DNA of 41,329 nt from Butyrivibrio sp. (GCA_022486625.1 JAKVKH010000034.1:1-41329); one strand, 5' to 3'; positions 1 through 8,550 are shown, counted from the first letter of the stretch. Notes: generated by a model from the letters alone, not told the origin. A program made the numbers and translations.

Positions 1-52
1 CTCCTGTTAAGTACAGGATGACATCCATCTGTTCAGCCTAGATCATAACATG

Positions 53-72
53 TGTCCAGTTTTCTGGGTACA
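53..72. mobile_element. possible insertion-sequence terminus at left edge
   Basis: The 20-base string TGTCCAGTTTTCTGGGTACA begins TG and ends CA, as many IS3-family termini do, and is nearly self-complementary around CCAG-TTTT-CTGG. Read on the minus strand, the DNA to its left leads to AGGAG at the very edge of the window, which would suit a transposase starting just outside. No transposase sequence is visible, so this is a guess based on pattern and on the mobile-element debris to the right. Confidence 0.3.
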
Positions 73-124
73 TATCACAGTGGAGGCTGACCCTGGTCCG
101 TTTTTTTTCATATGTATCTGTATA

Positions 125-1420
125 TTAAATGTGGTTTGCAACTTCAAAGGCATCCCAGATGCCGTACATGATGTTGGAAACTTTCTTTGCGTCGCCGAGA
201 AGATAAAGTTCCGGAACATCAAATTCCAGGTCATGGTACAGGCTGTCATTGGAACGATAGCCGACGGAGAGAATGACACTGTCGCAGGCAATGGATTCTT
301 CTTTTCCGTCTTTTTCAACAGTAAGTGTGCCGTTTTCGTATTTCTTTACACGGGCAGAGGTAACAGACTTTACGCCCTTGAACGGAAGCAGACGTTCGAG
401 CATTTCCTTATTGGCACTGCAAAGCGGGCCGTTCAAGGCGAGCAGTTTATCCAGAGCCTCTACGATGGTTACATTTTTACCGCTTTCCTGCAGCCAGAGC
501 GCTGTTTCACAGCCAACAAGACCTCCGCCGACAACAACGGTATTCTGACCGGGATCTTTTTTGCCAAGAAGGACATCTTCTGCGGTGTAGACATGTGCAT
601 CGTCGCCCAGAGAAAATACCTTCGGGGTGGATCCGGTTGCAACAATGACTGTATCATAATGACCGTCTGCTACCATTTCTTTTGTGACAGCAGTACCGAA
701 ATGAACCGGAACCTTCAGTTCCTGAAGTTCTGTCTCGTACCATCTGGCAAGTGCAAGGTCGTCTTCCTTGAAGTCCGGAGCACCGCCGGGCAGAAGGTTG
801 CCGCCGAGGCGGGAAGACTTTTCAAAGAGTTCAGGCTTATGACCACGGATTGCAAGAACGCGGGCAGCTTCACAGCCGGCAACACCGCCACCGATGATCA
901 TGACCTTCTTGGAGGCCAGTACAGGACGATATTCTGTGACGCCTTCTCTTGCGGTCTGCGGATTGACTGCGCAGTTGATCATGGAATAGGTCTGAATACG
1001 GCCCATACAGCCTTCCTGACAGGAAATACAGGGACGGATGCAGCGGGCTTTGTCACCGCGGAGTTTATTGACGTAATCAGGATCAGCCAGAAGCGGTCTG
1101 CCAAGGCTGACAATATCGCAGTAGCCGTCAGCAACAGCCTTTGATGCAGTATCCGGATTGTCCATACGACCTGCGAGCAGGATCGGAACATCAACCGTTT
1201 CCTTCATGACCTTGCCGTAGTCCAGGTAGAGCGCTTTCTTCTGGTACATCGGCGGGTGATTCCACCACCAGGCATCATAGCAGCCGACATCGACATCGAG
1301 TGCATCATAGCCGTAGTTTACGAGCAGCTTTGCAGCTTCGATTCCTTCATCAAGGTCACGGCCTTCTTCATGAAATTCTTCACCCGGGAGGGCTCCTTCA
1401 CGCCAGTCCTTCATGCTCAA
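125..1420 (-). pseudogene. N-terminally truncated Old Yellow Enzyme / 2-enoate reductase type flavoenzyme
   Basis: The 431 codons encode the end of the FMN barrel, an Fe-S site and an FAD/NAD(P)H domain of the family that includes 2,4-dienoyl-CoA reductase, enoate reductase and BaiCD/BaiH. Visible marks are the barrel motif GALPGEEF near residue 10, ALGRPLLADP-like SLGRPLLADP near 105, cluster cysteines C131-x2-C134-x3-C138-x11-C150, and the dinucleotide motif IIGGGVAGCEAA near 175. The cysteine spacing equals that of E. coli 2,4-dienoyl-CoA reductase (C334, C337, C341, C353), so about 200 N-terminal residues, including much of the FMN site, are missing. The only in-frame starts are a TTG at 1420 and an internal ATG, and an upstream stop lies at 1442. 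The break coincides with the left end of the IS30-family element. The missing half is not on the far side of that element. I consider it a non-functional remnant; its C-terminus is intact. Confidence 0.85.
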
Positions 1421-1515
1421 TTGTAATCTGAGATTCCATACTCATTACCTCAGATGATATCTGTAATAGTAAATATATAGTTTAAGGGAAAGGTATGGAT
1501 TTTCCCTTGCAAAGG

Positions 1516-1546
1516 ATAAGACCTGTTTGAATGGGTCTTATTTTTT
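1516..1546 (+). terminator. intrinsic terminator just upstream of transposase gene
   Basis: ATAAGACC (1516-1523) and GGTCTTAT (1534-1541) form a perfect 8-bp stem with a 10-base loop, running into a T tract. It points towards the transposase, so it would stop outside transcription from entering the gene, a common protective device of insertion sequences. A second stem, AAGGGAAA/TTTCCCTT (1484-1508), lies just before it. Confidence 0.75.
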
Positions 1547-1585
1547 GTTATGCTAAGCTCATCTGACGGTTGGAAAGGAACCGCC

Positions 1586-2884
1586 ATGTCTAATTTTTTA
1601 ACCTATGAAGACCGCCTTATCATCGCACATATGCTGGAGGAACAAGCCTCATTCGGCGAGATAGGAAATACAATCGGTAAGGACCGGACTACGGTTGCCA
1701 AGGAAATAAAGAAGTATTCCTATGACAAAAAAGTCGGAAAACCCGGCTACCCTTACAATGCCTGCATGCACCGTAAAACCTGCAAATTAAAAGATATATG
1801 CGGCAAGAAAGAATGCTGTCATCCATCTGCCTATAAGTGCAGTCTCTGCTCTGAATGCAATCTTCACTGTCCCGATTTTGAGGAACAGTTATGTTCTGTA
1901 AAGTTCAAACCGCCGTATGTCTGCAATGGATGTGCTGACAGGTCCGGATGTACTTTGCTAAAGCATATATATGCACCTGAAGATGCACACATTTTGGCAA
2001 CAGCAGCCATATCAGGAGCAAGGACCGGCATCCTGTCCAATGAGGATGACATAGCAAGGATCAACGGTATCATCACCCCGCTGGTCAAAAACGGGCAGTC
2101 ACTGCACCAGATATATCTTGACCATGTGGATGACCTGATGTGCAGCGAAAAGACCCTATATAACTATGTTGATGCCTGTCTTTTTGATGTCCGGAATATT
2201 GATCTTCCGAGAAAAGTCAAGTATCGTCCGCGATATAAGGCTCCGGAGTTCAAAGTGGACCGGGGCTGCCGTATAGGCAGAACCTACCAGAATTTTGAAA
2301 AATTTATCGCAGATAATCCTGATGCAAATGTCGTCCAGACCGATTCAGTGATTGGCCGCATAGGGGGCAAATGCCTGCTGACCATACATTTCGTCAATAC
2401 AAGTCTGATGCTGGCATTTTTAAGAGATGCGAACACATCAGCTTCAGTAATAAGGATCTTCAATCTGCTGGATGACGTCCTTGGGATAAAAGGGTTTGAT
2501 GAGCTTTTCCCGGTGATCCTGACGGACAACGGCAGCGAATTCTCAAACCCTAAAGCCATTGAGACCAGGGACCGGATTCCCTGCAACAGAACCAATGTGT
2601 TTTACTGTGATCCAAGCAAGCCATATCAGAAGGGCTCCTGTGAAGTCAACCACGAGCTGATAAGGCGCGTCCTGCCCAAAGGGAGCAGCTTTGATAACCT
2701 GACACAGGAGGATGTGTTCCTGATGATGGACCACATAAATTCCTATAAAAGAAAAAAGCTGAACAACCGTAGTCCTTACGATGCGTTCAGCTTTCTCTAT
2801 GGAGAAGATCTGCTAAAAAAACTTGGATGTTCGCCGGTCGCCCCCGAGGACATCATACTTAAGCCGAAGCTTCTCAAAAAGTAA
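1586..2884 (+). CDS. IS30-family DDE transposase
   Basis: A 432-residue transposase. The N-terminus (residues 1-45) holds a helix-turn-helix typical of IS30 (FLTYEDRLIIAHML, then IGKDRTTVAKEI). The C-terminal catalytic core has the DDE triad: D253 in QTDSVIG, D314 in LTDNGSEF, and E353 in KGSCEVNHELIRR, followed by the LPKGSSFD stretch of the family. Between HTH and core, residues 60-122 carry 13 cysteines (for example C85, C88, C91, C95, C113, C116), suggesting bound zinc; classical IS30 lacks such a region. The start at 1586 is chosen because GGAAAGGA lies 6-8 bases upstream; a longer reading from 1550 lacks a ribosome site. No frameshift or stop is seen and the triad is intact, so the element may still be mobile. 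Confidence 0.93.
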   Translation: MSNFLTYEDRLIIAHMLEEQASFGEIGNTIGKDRTTVAKEIKKYSYDKKVGKPGYPYNACMHRKTCKLKDICGKKECCHPSAYKCSLCSECNLHCPDFEEQLCSVKFKPPYVCNGCADRSGCTLLKHIYAPEDAHILATAAISGARTGILSNEDDIARINGIITPLVKNGQSLHQIYLDHVDDLMCSEKTLYNYVDACLFDVRNIDLPRKVKYRPRYKAPEFKVDRGCRIGRTYQNFEKFIADNPDANVVQTDSVIGRIGGKCLLTIHFVNTSLMLAFLRDANTSASVIRIFNLLDDVLGIKGFDELFPVILTDNGSEFSNPKAIETRDRIPCNRTNVFYCDPSKPYQKGSCEVNHELIRRVLPKGSSFDNLTQEDVFLMMDHINSYKRKKLNNRSPYDAFSFLYGEDLLKKLGCSPVAPEDIILKPKLLKK

Positions 2885-3035
2885 GAAATAACACCGCACA
2901 GACCGTCAGAGACCAAACATTAAATATGCCGCCACAGGGATGGATTCTCCGAATTCAAAAAAATCGAGAGAGGATTGATCCCTCTTTGCCGTGTCCGGAA
3001 TTATCGCTGAACTCAGTATAACAATGTCAAGGTGC

Positions 3036-3151
3036 ATTGTAAATGCGGGATTCTCGCTTACAAAACAGGAAAGTGCATTACAAAACGGGAATTTCAGTTA
3101 CAAAATGTGCAGTGATAGTTACAAAACTGGAGTCTTGAATTACAAACGGGA
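3036..3151. repeat. six direct repeats, 20-21 bp period, core TTACAAAACGGGA
   Basis: Copies of TTACAAAACGGGA, more or less diverged, start at about 3037, 3058, 3078, 3098, 3119 and 3140. The first (TTGTAAATGCGGGA) is the most diverged; the copy at 3078 is the consensus. The steps of 20-21 bp place all copies on one face of the helix, as expected for a tandem protein-binding array. Multiple TTACAAA-type sites are what I would expect near the ends of an IS21-family element, but iterons of a plasmid origin have the same look. No istA/istB or rep gene is present. The rest of the gene-free stretch 2961-3294 is AT-rich with a weak hairpin (AGAGG/CCTCT near 2970-2990) and nothing else I can support. 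Confidence 0.7.
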
Positions 3152-3294
3152 CTCTCGGCTTGCATTTCATCTACCGGATCTGTAAATTTTAAAAAAAAGA
3201 ACATATTTTTTGTGAATAATTAATAAAAAACGGAATAAAGTGCACTTTTGCATTGTGTGTATTCACTTACGTATCATAATGAAAATATTAAAAA

Positions 3295-3323
3295 TGTACA
3301 TTGAGCAGGAAAAATGTTATACT
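3295..3323 (+). promoter_or_regulatory. predicted sigma-A promoter of hpf
   Basis: TGTACA at 3295-3300 and TATACT at 3318-3323 are separated by 17 bp. The -10 box is good and the -35 box has four of six consensus bases. It lies 65 bp before the hpf start codon, and the AT-rich DNA before it has no competing signal. Confidence 0.55.
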
Positions 3324-3387
3324 ATACCTAACAACAGATTCCACCGTTGTAATGGTACCAAAATATTCCGCAAAGGGGATGAATGCC

Positions 3388-3915
3388 ATGGAATTTACAA
3401 TCTTAGGAAAGAATATTGACGTAACACCCGGGTTAAAGGCATCAGTAGAGGAGAAAATCGGCAGGCTTGAGAAGTATTTTACACCGGATACACACGTGAA
3501 TGTGACTCTGACTGTAGACAAGGACAGACACAAGATCGAGGTAACAATCCCTGTAAAAGGTAAGATTATCCGTTCTGAGCAGGTCAGCAATGACATGTAT
3601 GTTTCTATTGATCTGGTTGAAGAAGTGATTGAACGTCAGCTGAAAAAGTACAAGACCAAACTGATTGACAAGGCACAGGAGGCAGGAAATTTTAAACGCG
3701 AGTTTATCGAACAGGACTATATGGACGATGAAGCCATTCGCATTGAACGTATCAAAAAATTTGATATCAAGCCAATGTATCCGGAAGATGCCTGCGTACA
3801 GATGGAACTTTTAGGACACAGTTTCTTTGTATTCATCAATGCGGAGACGGATGAGACCAACGTTGTATATAAGAGAAAAGGGAATACATACGGATTGATC
3901 GAACCGGAGAAGTAA
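3388..3915 (+). CDS. hpf: long-form ribosome hibernation promoting factor
   Basis: A 175-residue protein of the HPF/RaiA family in its long form, which binds the small ribosomal subunit and drives formation of inactive 100S ribosome dimers in slow-growing cells. The N-terminal S30AE domain (about residues 1-100) starts MEFTILGKNIDVTPGLK and contains the amphipathic helix KASVEEKIGRLEKYF. The C-terminal dimerisation domain (about residues 115-175) has RIKKFDIKPMYPEDACVQMELLGHSFFVFINAET, the usual signature, ending VVYKRKGNTYGLIEPE. The start at 3388 follows AAAGGGGAT at good spacing; upstream in-frame starts lack a ribosome site. It is monocistronic, with its own promoter and terminator, and is unrelated to the mobile-element debris beside it. 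Confidence 0.95.
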   Translation: MEFTILGKNIDVTPGLKASVEEKIGRLEKYFTPDTHVNVTLTVDKDRHKIEVTIPVKGKIIRSEQVSNDMYVSIDLVEEVIERQLKKYKTKLIDKAQEAGNFKREFIEQDYMDDEAIRIERIKKFDIKPMYPEDACVQMELLGHSFFVFINAETDETNVVYKRKGNTYGLIEPEK

Positions 3916-3982
3916 AAACGGCATAGCAGAATAATTTATCAAATAAAACTGAATATTATGACTGACAGTTTATAAAATTGTG

Positions 3983-4035
3983 GCAGGATCTTATGTAAAT
4001 AAACAGAATTACTTACATGAGATCCTGCTTTTTTT
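3983..4035 (+). terminator. intrinsic terminator of hpf
   Basis: GCAGGATC (3983-3990) pairs with GATCCTGC (4021-4028), and the stem extends inward through TTATGTAA / TTACTTACATGA with small bulges. A run of seven T follows. The next bases up to the thl promoter at 4103 hold nothing else I recognise. Confidence 0.85.
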
Positions 4036-4102
4036 GAGCAGAACTTTTGAAAGGCTTTTTTAAATCAAAATGCTGTTGCACCTCGATTTATTGGGAATTT
4101 TG

Positions 4103-4131
4103 TTGCAAATCAAAAGGGGCTATGCTATAAT
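4103..4131 (+). promoter_or_regulatory. predicted promoter of the butyrate operon
   Basis: TTGCAA (4103-4108), 17 bp spacer, consensus TATAAT (4126-4131) preceded by TGC, giving an extended -10. This is one of the best-looking promoters in the window and fits the high expression expected of the main fermentation pathway. Transcription should start near 4138, leaving a leader of roughly 95 bases with a small stem (AAACGC/GCGTTT, near 4168-4190). Confidence 0.75.
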
Positions 4132-4140
4132 AAACTCGTT

Positions 4141-4158
4141 CTGATAAAAAATTAACAA
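4141..4158. promoter_or_regulatory. Rex-like operator at the butyrate operon start site
   Basis: CTGATAAAAAATTAACAA matches the Rex consensus TTGTTAA-N4-TTAACAA at 12 of 14 defined positions; the right half is perfect. It lies immediately after the -10 box and over the predicted start point, where a bound repressor would block transcription. Rex is known to control thl and crt-bcd genes in clostridia according to the NADH/NAD ratio. The site is read from sequence; the regulator itself is not in the window. Confidence 0.6.
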
Positions 4159-4233
4159 TCGGATCTGAAACGCATAACACGTAGCGTTTTCAAAAGAACA
4201 TAACTTTAAACAGTCAAAGACGGAGGTAATCGA

Positions 4234-5415
4234 ATGGCACAGAAGGTTGTTTTAGCAGGCGCATGCAGAACTGCAATCGGTAAAATGGGCGGAGCGCTCA
4301 GCAATACACCGGCTGCAGAGCTTGGTTCCATCGTAATCAGAGAAGCTCTTAACCGTGCAGGTGTAAAGCCTGAAATGGTTGATGAAGTATTAATGGGATG
4401 TGTAATCCAGGCTGGTCTTGGACAGAACGTTGCAAGACAGGCTACACTGAAGGCAGGTCTTCCGGTGGAAGTTCCGGCAGTTACCATTAACGTAGTATGC
4501 GGTTCCGGCCTTAACTGTGTCAATATGGCAGCAGAGATGATCAGATCCGGAGATGCGGATATCGTTATTGCCGGTGGTATGGAGAATATGTCCATGGCTC
4601 CTTTTGCACTGGATAAAGCACGTTTCGGATATCGTATGAATAATGGCACATTGATTGATACCATGATCAAGGATGCTCTGTGGGATGCATTCAATGATTA
4701 CCACATGATCAAGACTGCTGATAATGTCGCTGAGAAGTGGGGACTTACCAGACAGGAACTTGATGAGTTCTCTGTAAAGAGCCAGAATAAATGTGAAGCT
4801 GCTCAGAAGGCAGGCAAGTTCAAGGATGAGATCGTTCCGGTACAGGTTAAGGTTAAGAAGGAAATGGTTTCCTTTGATACAGATGAAGGCCCTCGTGCAG
4901 GTTCAACAATTGAAGCACTTGCAAAGCTTCGTGCCATCAATCCTGATGGCGTAACCACAGCAGGTAATGCATCCGGTATCAATGACGGTGCAGCAGCAGT
5001 TGTTGTCATGAGTGAAGAAAAGGCAAAGGAGCTTGGTGTTAAGCCGATGGCCACATGGGTTGCCGGAGCGCTTGGCGGTGTTGATCCGTCCATTATGGGT
5101 GTTGGCCCTGTTGCAGCAACAAAGAAGGTTCTTGCAAGAACAGGTCTTAAGATTGAAGATTTTGATCTTTATGAAGCAAATGAAGCATTTGCAGCACAGT
5201 CTGTTGCAGTAGGTAAGGAACTGAACTTTGATCTGAACAAGCTGAACATAAATGGCGGTGCAATCGCGCTTGGACATCCGGTAGGAGCATCAGGCTGCCG
5301 TATTCTGGTAACACTGCTTCACGAGATGCAGAAGTCAGGAGCAAACAGAGGTCTTGCAACACTGTGTATCGGCGGCGGCATGGGCTGCGCGACAATCGTT
5401 GAGAAGTATAACTGA
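4234..5415 (+). CDS. thlA: acetyl-CoA C-acetyltransferase (thiolase), butyrate operon copy
   Basis: Joins two acetyl-CoA into acetoacetyl-CoA, the first step of butyrate synthesis. At 393 residues it has the full length of biosynthetic thiolases. The nucleophile C89 lies in VVCGSGLNC, the histidine H348 in [14 protein letters not shown], and the second cysteine C378 in LCIGGGMGC, the canonical Cys-His-Cys arrangement. The start codon follows CGGAGGTAAT. It is the first gene of thl-crt-hbd-bcd-etfBA; crt begins 14 bases after its stop. A second thiolase, clearly a paralogue by eye along the whole length, lies at 16301. Expression is probably governed by the Rex-like site upstream. Confidence 0.96.
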   Translation: MAQKVVLAGACRTAIGKMGGALSNTPAAELGSIVIREALNRAGVKPEMVDEVLMGCVIQAGLGQNVARQATLKAGLPVEVPAVTINVVCGSGLNCVNMAAEMIRSGDADIVIAGGMENMSMAPFALDKARFGYRMNNGTLIDTMIKDALWDAFNDYHMIKTADNVAEKWGLTRQELDEFSVKSQNKCEAAQKAGKFKDEIVPVQVKVKKEMVSFDTDEGPRAGSTIEALAKLRAINPDGVTTAGNASGINDGAAAVVVMSEEKAKELGVKPMATWVAGALGGVDPSIMGVGPVAATKKVLARTGLKIEDFDLYEANEAFAAQSVAVGKELNFDLNKLNINGGAIALGHPVGASGCRILVTLLHEMQKSGANRGLATLCIGGGMGCATIVEKYN

Positions 5416-5429
5416 GAGGATAAAAAATC

Positions 5430-6206
5430 ATGGGATTTGTGAATTATGAAGTAAAGGGTGCGGTTGGTGTCATCACAATCAACCGTCCTGAAGCATTAAA
5501 TGCCCTGAATTCCGCAGTACTGGATGATCTGAATGCAGTTCTGGACGGCGTGGATCAGGAAGCTGTCAGAGCACTGGTCATTACCGGCGCAGGTCAGAAG
5601 TCCTTTGTTGCAGGTGCAGATATCGGAGAGATGAGCACACTTTCCAAGGCAGAGGGAGAAGCATTCGGTAAAAAGGGAAATGATATCTTCCGTAAGATTG
5701 AGACCTTCCCGCTTCCGGTAATCGCAGCAGTAAATGGTTTTGCACTTGGCGGCGGCTGCGAGCTGTCCATGAGCTGTGACATCCGTATTGCTGCTGACAA
5801 TGCAGTATTCGGACAGCCTGAAACAGGCCTTGGCATTACACCGGGGTTTGGCGGAACACAGAGACTTGCCCGCCTTGTAGGCCCCGGCATGGCAAAGCAG
5901 ATGATCTATACAGCACGTAACATCAAGGCTGATGAAGCATTCCGTATCGGACTTGTAAATGCAGTTTATACACAGGAAGAACTGCTTCCTGCAGCAGAGA
6001 AGATGGCCGGACAGATCGCCATGAATGCACCGATCGCTGTACGTGCATGCAAGAAGGCTGTAAACGATGGACTTCAGGTAGATATGGATAAGGCAATCGT
6101 TGTCGAAGAAAAGCTTTTCGGCAGCTGCTTTGAAACTCATGATCAGAAAGAGGGCATGGGCGCTTTCCTTGAAAAGAGGAAGGAAAAGACCTTCACAAAC
6201 AGATAA
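5430..6206 (+). CDS. crt: 3-hydroxybutyryl-CoA dehydratase (crotonase)
   Basis: Dehydrates 3-hydroxybutyryl-CoA to crotonyl-CoA. The 258-residue protein is a typical enoyl-CoA hydratase/isomerase: oxyanion-hole segment AGADIGEM (residues 61-68), FALGGGCELSMSCDIRIA with catalytic E111, and GQPETGLGITPGFGGTQRL with catalytic E131. Both glutamates are present, which separates a hydratase from isomerase-only relatives. Ribosome site GAGAGGAT sits just after the thl stop, so the two genes are closely coupled. An 85-base gap to hbd contains a strong AAGGAGG and no clear terminator. Confidence 0.95.
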   Translation: MGFVNYEVKGAVGVITINRPEALNALNSAVLDDLNAVLDGVDQEAVRALVITGAGQKSFVAGADIGEMSTLSKAEGEAFGKKGNDIFRKIETFPLPVIAAVNGFALGGGCELSMSCDIRIAADNAVFGQPETGLGITPGFGGTQRLARLVGPGMAKQMIYTARNIKADEAFRIGLVNAVYTQEELLPAAEKMAGQIAMNAPIAVRACKKAVNDGLQVDMDKAIVVEEKLFGSCFETHDQKEGMGAFLEKRKEKTFTNR

Positions 6207-6291
6207 TCCGTAAGGGTTGCTGCAGAGGAGCATGATACAGTCAGTAAGTTTTTATCAACCATAAAACAAACAACATAAGGAGGCTATACAA

Positions 6292-7167
6292 ATGAAGGTA
6301 GCTGTTATTGGCGCCGGCACAATGGGTTCCGGCATTGCACAGACTTTTGCACAGGCAGATAGTGTTGATACCGTTTATCTTTGCGATATTAAGCAGGAAT
6401 TTGCTGATGGAGGAAAGGCCAAGATTAAAAAAGGCCTTGATAAGAAGGTAGCAAAAGGAAAGGCTACACAGGAAGATGCAGATAAGATCATGGGTAAGAT
6501 CAAGACAGGTCTTAATGAAATCTGCACAGATGCTGATCTCGTTGTAGAAGCTGCTCTGGAAGTTATGGATATCAAGAAGAACTGCTTCAAGGAACTTCAG
6601 GAAAACATCGTAAAGAATCCGGATTGTATTTTTGCTTCCAACACTTCATCTCTTTCCATTACAGAAATTGGATCTGGGCTTGCAAAGCCGATTATCGGCA
6701 TGCATTTCTTCAATCCTGCTCCGGTTATGAAGCTCGTTGAAGTTATCGCCGGCATCAATACACCGGCAGAAACAGTTGAAAAGGTTAAGAAAATTTCCGT
6801 TCAGCTGGGTAAGACACCTGTACAGGTAAATGAATCTGCAGGATTTGTTGTTAACAGAATTCTTGTTCCGATGATCAATGAAGGTATCTTCGTATATTCA
6901 GAGGGCGTTGCAGATATCGAAGGCATTGATAATGCAATGAAACTTGGCTGTAATCACCCGATGGGACCGCTGGAACTTGGTGATTATATCGGACTTGATA
7001 TTGTTCTTGCCATTATGGAAGTGCTTTACAAAGAGACTGGAGATTCCAAGTATCGCCCGGCTCCGCTTCTTCGTAAGATGGTTCGTGGTAAGAAGCTTGG
7101 CTGCAAGAGCGGCATCGGATTCTACGATTATTCTAATGGCGGAAAGGTTCCGACCGACAAGCAGTAA
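6292..7167 (+). CDS. hbd: 3-hydroxybutyryl-CoA dehydrogenase
   Basis: Reduces acetoacetyl-CoA to 3-hydroxybutyryl-CoA. The 291 residues hold a Rossmann domain starting [15 protein letters not shown] (residues 3-17), with D32 at the end of the second strand favouring NADH over NADPH, then the family signature [17 protein letters not shown] with catalytic H138 and its partner E150. The C-terminal dimerisation domain contains [16 protein letters not shown]. Length and motifs match the clostridial short form without a fused hydratase. Ribosome site AAGGAGG is 8 bases before the ATG. In this operon hbd sits between crt and bcd, unlike the crt-bcd-etfBA-hbd order of solventogenic Clostridium. Confidence 0.96.
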   Translation: MKVAVIGAGTMGSGIAQTFAQADSVDTVYLCDIKQEFADGGKAKIKKGLDKKVAKGKATQEDADKIMGKIKTGLNEICTDADLVVEAALEVMDIKKNCFKELQENIVKNPDCIFASNTSSLSITEIGSGLAKPIIGMHFFNPAPVMKLVEVIAGINTPAETVEKVKKISVQLGKTPVQVNESAGFVVNRILVPMINEGIFVYSEGVADIEGIDNAMKLGCNHPMGPLELGDYIGLDIVLAIMEVLYKETGDSKYRPAPLLRKMVRGKKLGCKSGIGFYDYSNGGKVPTDKQ

Positions 7168-7176
7168 ATAGTACAT

Positions 7177-7244
7177 GAAGACCTGAACTTCATGAAGCAT
7201 GGGTCTTCGTGAGGGAGGATGCGGTGTGAAAATGCTGCATCCTC
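7177..7244 (+). other. two tandem hairpins between hbd and bcd
   Basis: GAAGACC/GGTCTTC (7177-7183 with 7202-7208) and GAGGATGC/GCATCCTC (7215-7222 with 7237-7244) are perfect stems of 7 and 8 bp. Neither is followed by a real T tract, so they look like processing or mRNA-stability elements, or weak attenuators, rather than full terminators. The remaining 150 bases before bcd show no convincing promoter; TTGACG at 7255 has no properly spaced -10 box. Confidence 0.55.
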
Positions 7245-7395
7245 AATTGTGCGTTTGACGGTGAAATTGTTCTTTACAGGGAAGAAAAAATTTTCCTGTG
7301 TTGATATTATTGAAAAAGGTCTGAAATCGGCCCGTTTTCAATTGCCTGCCGGGTCTTCCGGCGGAAGCAGTATATTCTATGGAGGATAATAAAAC

Positions 7396-8550
7396 ATGGA
7401 CTTTCAGTTGGATCAGCAACATGAAATGGCAAGATCTCTTTTCAGAGAGTTTGCAGAAAAAGAAGTGAAGCCTCATGCAATTGATGTGGATGAGACAGAA
7501 GTTTTCCCGAGAGAGACTGTAGAAAAAATGGAAAAATACGGTTTCATGGGGATTCCGATTCCGAAGGAATACGGCGGACAGGGTTGTGATCCGCTGACAT
7601 ACGCAATGTGCGTAGAAGAGCTTGCAAAGGTTTGCGGTACGACAGCAGTTATCGTATCTGCGCATACATCTCTTTGCTGTGACCCGATTATGAATTATGG
7701 TACAGAAGAGCAGAAACAGAAGTTTCTTGTTCCGCTTGCAAAGGGCGAAAAGCTTGGTGCATTCGGTCTGACAGAACCTGGTGCCGGCACAGATGCACAG
7801 GGAGTTCAGACAAAGGCTGTTCTTGATGGAGATTCTTATATCCTTAATGGCTCCAAGTGCTTTATTACAAACGGTAAGGAAGCTGACGTTTATATTATTA
7901 TTGCCTATACAGATATTCAGATTGATGCAAGAGGAAGAAAGAACAAGATCTTCTCTGCATTTATCGTAGAAAAGAATACACCTGGTTTCACATTCGGAAC
8001 CAAGGAAAACAAGATGGGTATTCGTGGATCATCTACTTATGAGCTGATTTTCCAGGATTGCAGAATACCGAAGGAAAATCTGCTTGGTAAGGAAGGTCAG
8101 GGCTTCAAGATTGCCATGCATACACTGGACGGTGGTCGTATCGGTATCGCAGCTCAGGCACTTGGCATTGCAGAAGGCGCTCTTGACAGAACCGTTGCCT
8201 ATGTAAAGGAAAGAAAGCAGTTTGGCAGAAGCATCGGCCAGTTCCAGAATACACAGTTCCAGATCGCAGATATGGCAACAAAGTGCGAAGCTGCAAAGCT
8301 TCTTGTATATGAGGCTGCTGAAGCAAAATCAAAGAAAGACAGATTCTCCGTAGAAGCTGCAAGGGCAAAGCTGTATGCTGCAGAAGTAGCAATGGAAGTT
8401 ACCACAAAGGCTGTTCAGCTTCATGGTGGTTACGGCTATATCAGAGAATATGAAGTTGAGCGTATGATGCGTGATGCAAAGATCACAGAGATCTATGAAG
8501 GTACATCTGAAGTTCAGCGTATGGTTATTTCCGGAGCTCTTCTTAAGTAA
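7396..8550 (+). CDS. bcd: butyryl-CoA dehydrogenase
   Basis: A 384-residue acyl-CoA dehydrogenase that reduces crotonyl-CoA to butyryl-CoA, working with EtfAB in flavin-based electron bifurcation to ferredoxin. Visible motifs are [14 protein letters not shown] and [12 protein letters not shown] for FAD and substrate binding, [40 protein letters not shown], and [13 protein letters not shown] near the end with the catalytic base E368, the position used by short-chain enzymes. The gene has its own GGAGGATAA ribosome site and is followed 50 bases later by etfB. A separate promoter is not evident, so the message probably continues from thl past the two hairpins. Confidence 0.95.
   Translation: MDFQLDQQHEMARSLFREFAEKEVKPHAIDVDETEVFPRETVEKMEKYGFMGIPIPKEYGGQGCDPLTYAMCVEELAKVCGTTAVIVSAHTSLCCDPIMNYGTEEQKQKFLVPLAKGEKLGAFGLTEPGAGTDAQGVQTKAVLDGDSYILNGSKCFITNGKEADVYIIIAYTDIQIDARGRKNKIFSAFIVEKNTPGFTFGTKENKMGIRGSSTYELIFQDCRIPKENLLGKEGQGFKIAMHTLDGGRIGIAAQALGIAEGALDRTVAYVKERKQFGRSIGQFQNTQFQIADMATKCEAAKLLVYEAAEAKSKKDRFSVEAARAKLYAAEVAMEVTTKAVQLHGGYGYIREYEVERMMRDAKITEIYEGTSEVQRMVISGALLK

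Larger units (their letters stand above)
1420..2960 (+). mobile_element. IS30-family insertion sequence (ends approximate)
   Basis: A single full-length IS30-type transposase gene is flanked by what look like imperfect terminal inverted repeats. The left end CTGAGATTCCATAC (1428-1441) matches the reverse complement of the right end, CGGAGAATCCATCC (about 2939-2952), at 11 of 14 positions, and similarity continues outward to about 1420 and 2959. The left end sits exactly where the flavoenzyme reading frame breaks. I could not identify a target-site duplication. Boundaries are inferred by eye and may be off by some bases. Confidence 0.6.

Noticed and set aside
50..1144. A 364-codon plus-strand reading frame opposite the flavoenzyme
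   Set aside because: It is the antisense shadow of a recognisable protein with intact motifs, has a Cys/Phe-rich composition, no ribosome site and no family resemblance.
3036..3151. Repeat block as a CRISPR array
   Set aside because: The period is only 20-21 bp with about 7-8 bases between cores, far too short for CRISPR repeats and spacers, and no cas gene is present.
3152..3387. raiA-motif RNA or riboswitch upstream of hpf
   Set aside because: The region is AT-rich with only a weak CAAC/GTTG stem; I see none of the extensive structure of the raiA motif.
7255..7310. Separate promoter for bcd (TTGACG with TATTAT)
   Set aside because: The boxes are 44 bp apart and neither has a correctly spaced partner.
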